From an uncultured Slackia sp. (GTDB lineage: Bacteria > Actinomycetota > Coriobacteriia > Coriobacteriales > Eggerthellaceae): 5,249 nucleotides of DNA. The position numbers were made by a program, and so were the translations under genes. The notes below the pieces were generated by a model, which saw nothing but the letters and a program-made list of their open reading frames with translations, had not been told where the DNA came from and did not search any database. The stretch lies in assembly GCA_934646845.1 (NCBI GenBank), contig CAKUEV010000144.1:1-5249 (forward strand), in the 5' to 3' direction. This document shows, one piece after another, positions 1 to 4,203 of the stretch; within the stretch, counting starts at the first letter, position 1, and the number at the start of each line of letters is the position of its first letter.

Positions 1-1
1 C

Positions 2-94
2 GAGCAACCCGGCACTGCGGCGGCAAAACCGCAGGTCACAAATATCCCCAACGCCGAATTCCCCCATTCCGCCCGCGCAACATGCCCGCAATGA
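2..94 (+). CDS. Possible 3' end of an upstream gene (partial, hypothetical)
   Basis: A frame open from base 2 runs 30 codons to a TGA at 92-94. It reads as a Pro/Ala-rich C-terminal tail beginning EQPGTAAAKP and ending SARATCPQ. About two thirds of its third positions are G or C. That is compatible with coding but not decisive, because the other two + frames are also open here. No domain can be seen in so short a piece. A 6-bp hairpin (CTGCGG at 15-20 with CCGCAG at 29-34) lies inside and has no T-run, so it is not read as a terminator. The upstream gene could equally end before the window. Confidence 0.25.
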   Translation, partial: EQPGTAAAKPQVTNIPNAEFPHSARATCPQ

Positions 95-172
95 GGCCCC
101 CTTGTGGCATTTTCTGGCAGAAGAGGCCCAGGAAGGCGCAGTGCCCAACACTCGTCCATCAGGCTTTTCGCA

Positions 173-212
173 TTTTCCAGAAAAACCGGCCAAGCTTTTC
201 CATGTAGAGGGC
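173..212 (+). promoter_or_regulatory. Leader repeat, copy A (upstream of the zinc-ribbon gene)
   Basis: This 40-bp block matches copy B (602-641) at 33 of 40 positions by eye. It consists of TTTTCCAGAAAAACC, an 8-bp variable spacer, TTTTCCATGTAGA, one variable base and GGC. TTTTCCA occurs twice, 23 bp apart start to start, in both copies. The first half also holds the inverted repeat TTTTC-CA-GAAAA. The block begins 99 bases before the ATG at 272. Its position ahead of two separate starts suggests a promoter or operator, or a shared 5' leader. No convincing sigma-70 -35/-10 pair can be assigned inside it. Confidence 0.55.
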
Positions 213-260
213 AAGACGCGCGGACGGCGGCGCGTCCGAAACGCATCCCCCCGCCGGAAA

Positions 261-265
261 AGGAG
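261..265 (+). promoter_or_regulatory. Ribosome binding site for the zinc-ribbon microprotein
   Basis: AGGAG ends 6 bases before the ATG at 272 and fixes that start over the longer open frame running upstream. The surrounding 25 bases (251-275) match those before the gene at 706 (686-709) with one base deleted and one substitution. The ribosome-binding context was therefore duplicated along with the 40-bp leader block. Confidence 0.7.
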
Positions 266-271
266 CCCGCC

Positions 272-388
272 ATGGTCGAGCAAACATTTGAATGCAGCAA
301 CTGCTACGAGGTTTTCAACAAGGAACACACCACCGAGGTGATGTGGACCCAATGCCCCTACTGCGGAGGCAGATCGTATCCGTACTAG
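272..388 (+). CDS. Small two-CxxC zinc-ribbon protein (38 aa)
   Basis: This tiny protein starts MVEQTFECSNCYEVF and ends CPYCGGRSYPY. It has four cysteines in two CxxC knuckles (C8/C11 and C28/C31) separated by 16 residues, the usual spacing of a rubredoxin-like or FmdB-type zinc ribbon, so it probably binds one zinc ion. No other domain is present, and the chain is little more than the ribbon itself. The ATG at 272 is chosen because AGGAG lies 6 bases upstream. The frame continues further upstream, but through leader sequence that is repeated elsewhere in the window. Such ribbons can bind nucleic acid or protein, and nothing here tells which. It shares its leader with the operon that begins 317 bases downstream, which hints at shared regulation. 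Confidence rests on the SD sequence and the paired cysteines. Confidence 0.72.
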   Translation: MVEQTFECSNCYEVFNKEHTTEVMWTQCPYCGGRSYPY

Positions 389-601
389 CCCACGATGAGA
401 CGGGGCAAACAAAAGCGGCCCAAAGCCAGGCACGCAACGCGTATCGGCCGCCGAAGATGAACGGGGCCGAGTCCGCAACGTGTCCGACAACGTACTTCCC
501 CACTCGCCCCACCACCCCACGCCGCCTCGCCGGAATAGAGCGCGAAGCACGGCCCCGCGACAACGCAACCGTGTTTTACCCGCCGGCCAAGGCGGCGTCA
601 G
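389..601. other. Intergenic stretch without a convincing gene
   Basis: Between the zinc-ribbon stop and the second leader copy I see no open frame with a ribosome binding site. A 21-codon basic frame starting at 395 has no SD. A weak 5-bp stem (CGCCG at 581-585 with CGGCG at 593-597, 7-base loop) followed by TCAGTTTT might end transcription just before leader copy B. The stem is short and the T-run overlaps the repeat, so I do not call it a terminator. The longer gap, 389-705, is completed by the copy B leader. Confidence 0.5.
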
Positions 602-641
602 TTTTCCAGAAAAACCAACCGCCGTTTTCCATGTAGAAGGC
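602..641 (+). promoter_or_regulatory. Leader repeat, copy B (upstream of the five-gene operon)
   Basis: This is the second copy of the 40-bp block, with the same 15-bp and 13-bp conserved parts and the same 8-bp spacer length as copy A at 173-212. The spacer sequence differs in 6 of 8 bases, so conservation is concentrated in the TTTTCCA-containing parts. That is the pattern expected of a protein-binding site or structured leader, not of a recent plain duplication. It begins 104 bases before the ATG at 706 and is the best candidate for the control region of the operon. Confidence 0.55.
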
Positions 642-693
642 GAACCGCGAAAGCGAAAAGCGAAAGCGGCCCATCCAACAAGCACCCGCCGGA

Positions 694-699
694 AAGGAG
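694..699 (+). promoter_or_regulatory. Ribosome binding site for the first operon gene
   Basis: AAGGAG lies 6 bases before the ATG at 706. It sits within a 24-base block (686-709) almost identical to 251-275 before the zinc-ribbon gene, and it sets the start of the first operon gene. Confidence 0.75.
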
Positions 700-705
700 C
701 GCGCC

Positions 706-1428
706 ATGGGCAAAGTCAAAAAGCCAACGTCGATCACGACAATCAAGGAGTGCGAAGAAGCTCTGGAGTGGATTGACCTCGAGCTCGACAAGCTCGACCG
801 CAACATACGCATCACGAGCAAAGCGATCTTCTCGCCGAAGAAGTGGACCACCGCCATTAGCGGCATCCTGTGGTCGAAGCAGGTCAAGCAGAAAACCTCC
901 GACCACGTTTGCAACTCGCCCTTCCTCTCGAAGCTCGAAGGCTCCGCGCGCAGCGACCAGAGCCTCCAGGAAATCCAGCTGAGCCGCGTCATGAACACCG
1001 CGAAAGAGGTGCAGGCCGTGTGCCAGGAGGCATGCAGCCGCCTCAGCGGCGCGGCCAACGAAGCCCGAGCCGCCGTTGACCAGCCCGTCCACGTGGACGA
1101 CCGCAACATCTCGGCACTGCCCGAAGCCGATCGCGAGGCCATCAAGCAGCACGACAAGGCCGTTCAGGTAGCCAAGCGCGAAGCCGTCGCGCGCCAGGTC
1201 GAAAGCGAGCTTTCCGCCTGGACCGCCATGCAAACGCGCGCGAACCGCATGGTAAATCGCACGTCGGAAGCACTCGAAGCACGCCATGCCTTCACCGCCT
1301 GCAACTACGAAGTGCTCAGCGACACGCATCTCAAATGGGCCGCGCGCCGCGGAAACGTGCAGCCGCCGTACAACCTCGTCGGCGTGCTGGGTACGCGCAA
1401 CGTCGACATCATCGAGAAGGAGGGCTAG
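706..1428 (+). CDS. Hypothetical soluble, mostly helical protein (240 aa), first gene of the operon
   Basis: I do not recognise this family. The protein starts MGKVKKPTSI and has no signal peptide or membrane segment, so it should be cytoplasmic. Residues 13-38 (ECEEALEWIDLELDKLD) and about 140-195 are rich in Glu, Ala, Lys and Arg with heptad-like hydrophobic spacing, suggesting long helices or coiled coils. The tail (about 205-240: WAARRGNVQPPYNLVGVLG) looks like a small compact end. Cysteines at 16, 69, 106, 110 and 199 do not form an obvious metal motif. The start at 706 has AAGGAG 6 bases upstream. It opens a run of five same-strand genes, with the next start 3 bases after its stop and that gene's SD inside its last codons. 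A scaffold or adaptor for the membrane partners or kinase is plausible but is inference only. Confidence 0.85.
   Translation: MGKVKKPTSITTIKECEEALEWIDLELDKLDRNIRITSKAIFSPKKWTTAISGILWSKQVKQKTSDHVCNSPFLSKLEGSARSDQSLQEIQLSRVMNTAKEVQAVCQEACSRLSGAANEARAAVDQPVHVDDRNISALPEADREAIKQHDKAVQVAKREAVARQVESELSAWTAMQTRANRMVNRTSEALEARHAFTACNYEVLSDTHLKWAARRGNVQPPYNLVGVLGTRNVDIIEKEG
1417..1423 (+). promoter_or_regulatory. Ribosome binding site within the end of the upstream gene
   Basis: AAGGAGG lies inside the last codons of the gene at 706-1428, 8 bases before the ATG at 1432. Ribosomes finishing the first gene pass directly over this site, which suggests translational coupling of the first two operon genes. 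Confidence 0.7.
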
Positions 1429-1431
1429 GAA

Positions 1432-1884
1432 ATGAACCTGTTCCGCAAGAAGATCACCCTGCCTGAAGGCCCCGCCCGCATGTCGGTTTCGCCTTCCGCA
1501 TCGAAGAAGGAAATCGGCAACCCGGCCGCGAGCATCGGCCTCGTGATTCCCGAAGCGCCCAACTACGATGAGGAACGCGGCCGCCAGCTGGCGCGCTCCG
1601 ACAGCTACGCGACGTTCTTCAAAACCGGCGTGGGCCTGTTCTACCACGAAACCGCCTGCACGGCCGAAAAGCACCTCGCGGAAATCGAGGAGGCGCTCAC
1701 CCGCTACGCCGAAACGATGGAATCCACCTACCGCGCAGCCATTCGCAGCCAGATCATCCAGGCCGAGCAGCGCCTGGAGCGCATCACTCCGAAGCGCGCG
1801 GCCCGTCAGGCACGCCAGACCCGCCAGGACCGCCAGATCAGCCAGCCGCGCACGCCGCACGCAACCCTCGAGACGAAGGAGTAG
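1432..1884 (+). CDS. Hypothetical small protein with coiled coil and basic Arg-Gln tail (150 aa)
   Basis: I do not recognise a family. The protein begins MNLFRKKITLPEG with no signal peptide or membrane helix. Residues 1-45 look extended, rich in Pro, Ser and Ala. Residues 48-72 include ERGRQLARSDSYATFFKTG. About 76-118 is a strong amphipathic helix (HLAEIEEALTRYAETME onward) likely to form a coiled coil. The last 30 residues are highly basic, and residues 124-135 repeat x-Arg-Gln four times, which could bind nucleic acid, acidic protein or the inner membrane surface. The ATG at 1432 is fixed by AAGGAGG 8 bases upstream. It lies 3 bases from both neighbours, so it is surely co-transcribed with them. 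A partner for the coiled-coil protein encoded next is a reasonable guess, but the function is unknown. Confidence 0.85.
   Translation: MNLFRKKITLPEGPARMSVSPSASKKEIGNPAASIGLVIPEAPNYDEERGRQLARSDSYATFFKTGVGLFYHETACTAEKHLAEIEEALTRYAETMESTYRAAIRSQIIQAEQRLERITPKRAARQARQTRQDRQISQPRTPHATLETKE
1801..1836 (+). repeat. Four-unit 9-bp tandem repeat inside a gene
   Basis: Four 9-base units of the form NNN-CGY-CAG encode four x-Arg-Gln triplets (residues 124-135) in the C-terminal tail of the 150-aa protein. The Gln codon is CAG in all four units and the Arg codon is CGC in three of four, so the DNA as well as the peptide is periodic. This suggests local tandem expansion. Confidence 0.55.
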
Positions 1885-1887
1885 GCC

Positions 1888-2892
1888 ATGAACAAAGTCA
1901 CGAGCACCGCACTGCTTCTTATGTTGGCGCTGGCCAACGCAGGCCTCGACTATTCAGCCGTGTGCGTCTTCCTCGACGTTGACCCGTTCGGCACCTTCAG
2001 CCCGAACAACTTCTTCGCCGGACTCGTAGCCGTCGCCCAAAGCCTCTTGCTTATCATTCTGCCTTGGGTCGCGTCGGAGAAAATCGCCGCCGGCGAAAAG
2101 GGGCCCGCCGCATGCGCGGCTATCGGGTCCCTTTTCGTGGCCATGGCCGGCGCCTTCCTGCGCGCGACCACAGAGGCGGCTTCGACCACGACGAGCGTCT
2201 CGGGAGAGGTCGTTTCCGGCCTCTCGATCGACGGCATGGCGTTCGTCCTAATCATGGCAGGCATCGCGCTTGGCGAGGCCATCGCGGCCTTCCTCATTAA
2301 GAGCCTCGACATTCGCGCAGAAGCCGAAGCCCTACAGGCAGAAATCGAGCGCATGCGCATCATTGAGAACCACATCGACGAAGACATCGCCACCGCCGCC
2401 CGCGTGGCGCTCGCCGCCGGACGCCAGAGCATCGCCGCGGCGGAGGGCTCGTGCGAGCAGGTATTCCAGCAGCTCGTCGCGAAATCGGACGACAGCCACA
2501 ACTGCTTCATCGGTTTCGTGGACGAAATCGAAGCCCAGCGCAAGGCGGAACGCGAGCAATTCGCCAGGCTTTCTGCGGAATTCGACGCGCGCATCGCAAA
2601 GAAATTCCCCAGCGCGATCGCCGCTGTGCAGAAAGCCCCCACGGCCGAAAGTGCAGAAGCTGCAGCGTCGAATGCGGCAACGACCAGCGGCAGCGGCAAG
2701 AGTGGCAACGCAACGGCCGACGCCGGCGTCGCAGCCACCAACCCGACTGACGCCGGCACCGAAGCTGATGCCGAAGTCGCGGGCGAGGCTAGCGAGGCCG
2801 CAGTCGACTTCGACGCAGCCGCCGCCAACAACGCCGCCAACAACGCCATAGGCGCCGAAAACACCGCCTCCGATCAGGCAAAAGCAGCGTAA
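1888..2892 (+). CDS. Four-helix membrane protein with cytoplasmic coiled coil and Ala-rich tail (334 aa)
   Basis: No named family is recognised. Four hydrophobic segments are visible at about residues 5-28, 41-63, 74-92 and 116-139. Lysines between helices 2 and 3 and after helix 4 place both ends inside by the positive-inside rule. The loop between helices 3 and 4 (93-115) is rich in Ser and Thr and should face outward. After helix 4 the chain enters a charged helical region (about 142-165, and 212-236 around EIEAQRKAEREQFARL), likely a coiled coil in the cytoplasm. Residues 245-334 are Ala/Asp/Asn-rich and probably disordered, ending SDQAKAA. AAGGAG at 1876-1881 gives a 6-base spacer to the ATG, and the preceding stop lies in the spacer. 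The shape loosely recalls MotA/ZorA-type proteins in having four helices and an inward coiled coil, but I see no sequence signature of that family. It may anchor a complex with the lipoprotein encoded next. Confidence 0.88.
   Translation: MNKVTSTALLLMLALANAGLDYSAVCVFLDVDPFGTFSPNNFFAGLVAVAQSLLLIILPWVASEKIAAGEKGPAACAAIGSLFVAMAGAFLRATTEAASTTTSVSGEVVSGLSIDGMAFVLIMAGIALGEAIAAFLIKSLDIRAEAEALQAEIERMRIIENHIDEDIATAARVALAAGRQSIAAAEGSCEQVFQQLVAKSDDSHNCFIGFVDEIEAQRKAEREQFARLSAEFDARIAKKFPSAIAAVQKAPTAESAEAAASNAATTSGSGKSGNATADAGVAATNPTDAGTEADAEVAGEASEAAVDFDAAAANNAANNAIGAENTASDQAKAA
2821..2847 (+). repeat. 12-bp tandem repeat in the Ala/Asn tail
   Basis: GCCGCCAACAAC occurs twice in tandem (2821-2832 and 2833-2844), followed by another GCC. 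It encodes Ala-Ala-Asn-Asn repeats (residues 312-320) in the low-complexity tail of the membrane protein. The codons are identical between units, which suggests slippage or recent expansion. Confidence 0.6.
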
Positions 2893-2907
2893 AGGAGACC
2901 GATTGCC

Positions 2908-4155
2908 ATGAGCATCAAGAACAGCCCCGTCACTCGCACGGCAACCATCGCAGCATCGTTTCTGCTCACGCTTCTCATCGCGGCATTCGCCACGGGTTGC
3001 GCGGCCGAAGGCTCGAGCGGCGCGCAAAGCGCCACGCCCGGAAGCTACGCCATCGACCCCGCGGCGGTCGATTCGTCCACCATTACTGAACCGGTGAGCT
3101 GCATGGTCGTGACCTCCGCCAGCCAGAATAGCGCGTTCCGCATTCCCACAACGTGCCTCGCTTACCCGAAAGCGGCCATTGAACAGGGCAATTACGCGGG
3201 CTACCTCACTTGCGACGCCGGCTCCACCCCGCACGGCAAGACCTTCGCCACCACGAAGAACTCGCAGGCCGGTCAAGAGAAAGAAATCGATTCCTTCCTT
3301 GCCGACTACTTCACGAGCGTGTGCGGCGCCCGCGCCCAAACCGGCGAGATCGACACCCTTTCCGCCCTCAACAACGCCGCCAACGAGCTGCGCGCCCACG
3401 ACAACGGCTCAAAAATGGTGATCAACGTGATTAGCTCGGGCCTGAACCCCACGGGGCTTTTGGCCGGATCGAGCGACCTTCTGAACGCCGACGCGAATGA
3501 CATCGCAAACCAACTGGCAAGCATGGGCGCGCTCGCGAATTTCTCGGGCATCGAAGTACACTTTTACGGCTTGGGCCAGGCGAGCGGCGAGCAGGTGATT
3601 CCGAGCTCCATCGCGGCAAAGCTCCAGAGCCTCTACCCGACCCTCGTTGAAGCGACCGGCGGCGTAGCCATTATCGAACCGGACGTGCTCACGCGCCTTG
3701 GCTGCGACGCCGACCTGCCAACCGTTTCGACCATCGATTTCGAACAGGATTCGCTCAGCTTTCCCCACCTTGAGCACGGCCAGAGCGCCCAGGTCGTGCT
3801 GAATGAAACAGTGCTCGCCTTCGTGGGCGACTCCGCCGAATTCATCGACCCCGCCCAGGCCAAAGCGACGCTCGCCGAGCTCGCAGGCACCATCACAAGC
3901 AACAGCGGCGCCACCGTGCTCGTCGAAGGCTACACCGCCGCCTCGCCCGCATTCTCGCGCAGCGACCTGGTCGATTTGAGCCAGCGCCGCGCGGAAGCCG
4001 TGCGCGACGCCCTGATTGCGGCGGGCGTCAACCCCGGCTCAATCGAGGCGATTGGCCGCGGCGATGAGGGCGCGACTTCCATGAACACCGGAACGTTCGA
4101 CGAAACCGCCGCCAAGAACGATCGCCGCGTGGTGATTACGCTATCCTTAGCGTAA
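2908..4155 (+). CDS. Lipoprotein with VWA-like domain and C-terminal OmpA-like domain (415 aa)
   Basis: An N-terminal signal has positive residues, a hydrophobic core at about 13-28 and a lipobox-like ATGC with Cys31 as the lipid-anchored residue. The mature protein should sit outside the cytoplasmic membrane. Residues about 62-258 look like a VWA-type fold: strand CMVVTSAS, helix ALNNAANELRA, strand MVINVISSGLNPTG, then FSGIEVHFYGLG. The metal-binding DxSxS motif is absent. Residues about 275-415 are an OmpA-like domain. Its DLSQRRAEAVRDALIAAGV and NDRRVVITL match the family's LSxxRA and RRV signatures, and R361 is the usual peptidoglycan-binding Arg. The partner Asp after the conserved Thr is Ala344, so canonical diaminopimelate binding is doubtful. 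Cysteines 65, 83, 102, 139 and 266 could form disulfides. AAAGGAG lies 10 bases before the ATG. Similar OmpA/VWA-like lipoproteins occur in actinobacteria (recalled, not searched). Confidence 0.9.
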   Translation: MSIKNSPVTRTATIAASFLLTLLIAAFATGCAAEGSSGAQSATPGSYAIDPAAVDSSTITEPVSCMVVTSASQNSAFRIPTTCLAYPKAAIEQGNYAGYLTCDAGSTPHGKTFATTKNSQAGQEKEIDSFLADYFTSVCGARAQTGEIDTLSALNNAANELRAHDNGSKMVINVISSGLNPTGLLAGSSDLLNADANDIANQLASMGALANFSGIEVHFYGLGQASGEQVIPSSIAAKLQSLYPTLVEATGGVAIIEPDVLTRLGCDADLPTVSTIDFEQDSLSFPHLEHGQSAQVVLNETVLAFVGDSAEFIDPAQAKATLAELAGTITSNSGATVLVEGYTAASPAFSRSDLVDLSQRRAEAVRDALIAAGVNPGSIEAIGRGDEGATSMNTGTFDETAAKNDRRVVITLSLA

Positions 4156-4159
4156 TCAC
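4132..4159 (+). repeat. Perfect 12-bp inverted repeat over the lipoprotein stop codon
   Basis: GTGATTACGCTA (4132-4143) and TAGCGTAATCAC (4148-4159) are exact reverse complements around a TCCT loop. The repeat covers the last codons and the TAA of the OmpA-like gene and lies before the kinase start. No T-run follows on either strand, so it is not a classical intrinsic terminator. It could be a U-tract-less terminator or attenuator, an RNA-stabilising stem that lowers kinase output relative to the upstream genes, or a protein-binding palindrome. The arms are more AT-rich than the surrounding DNA. Confidence 0.85.
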
Positions 4160-4190
4160 GAAGCCGCATCGCAGGCGAGGATTTAAGCGC

Positions 4191-4198
4191 AAAGGGGG
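4191..4198 (+). promoter_or_regulatory. Ribosome binding site for the kinase
   Basis: AAAGGGGG lies 5 bases before the ATG at 4204. It is G-rich and lacks the usual A of AAGGAG seen before the other genes. Together with the upstream hairpin and the 48-base gap, it suggests the kinase is translated independently and perhaps at a different level. Confidence 0.55.
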
Positions 4199-4203
4199 CC
4201 GAC

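Noticed and set aside
15..34. 6-bp hairpin CTGCGG/CCGCAG as a terminator
   Set aside because: Short stem, 8-base loop and no T-run after it. It may lie within the tail of an upstream coding frame.
102..341. Open frames overlapping leader A and extending the zinc-ribbon gene upstream
   Set aside because: The upstream part crosses the leader repeat, and AGGAG sits right before the internal ATG at 272, which gives a compact zinc ribbon.
395..460. 21-codon Arg/Lys-rich frame after the zinc-ribbon stop
   Set aside because: No ribosome binding site and no recognisable motif. Basic peptides arise easily from such sequence.
581..606. Weak stem followed by TCAGTTTT as an intrinsic terminator
   Set aside because: Only 5 bp, and the T-run belongs to the leader repeat, which has no such stem before copy A.
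480..776. 98-codon + frame through leader B into the first operon gene
   Set aside because: No SD, basic low-complexity content, overlap with the repeat, and out of frame with the well-supported gene at 706.
598..1860. A 420-codon open frame on the minus strand
   Set aside because: It lies antisense to two genes with good SD sequences and runs into the leader repeat. GC-rich coding DNA commonly leaves such antisense frames open, and no SD or recognisable domain supports it.
1950..3399. Two long minus-strand frames (1950-2864 and 2332-3399)
   Set aside because: They are antisense to the membrane protein and lipoprotein genes. Their composition is skewed (Ala/Ser/Gly/Arg) as expected of shadow frames, whereas the + strand shows membrane helices, a lipobox and an OmpA domain.
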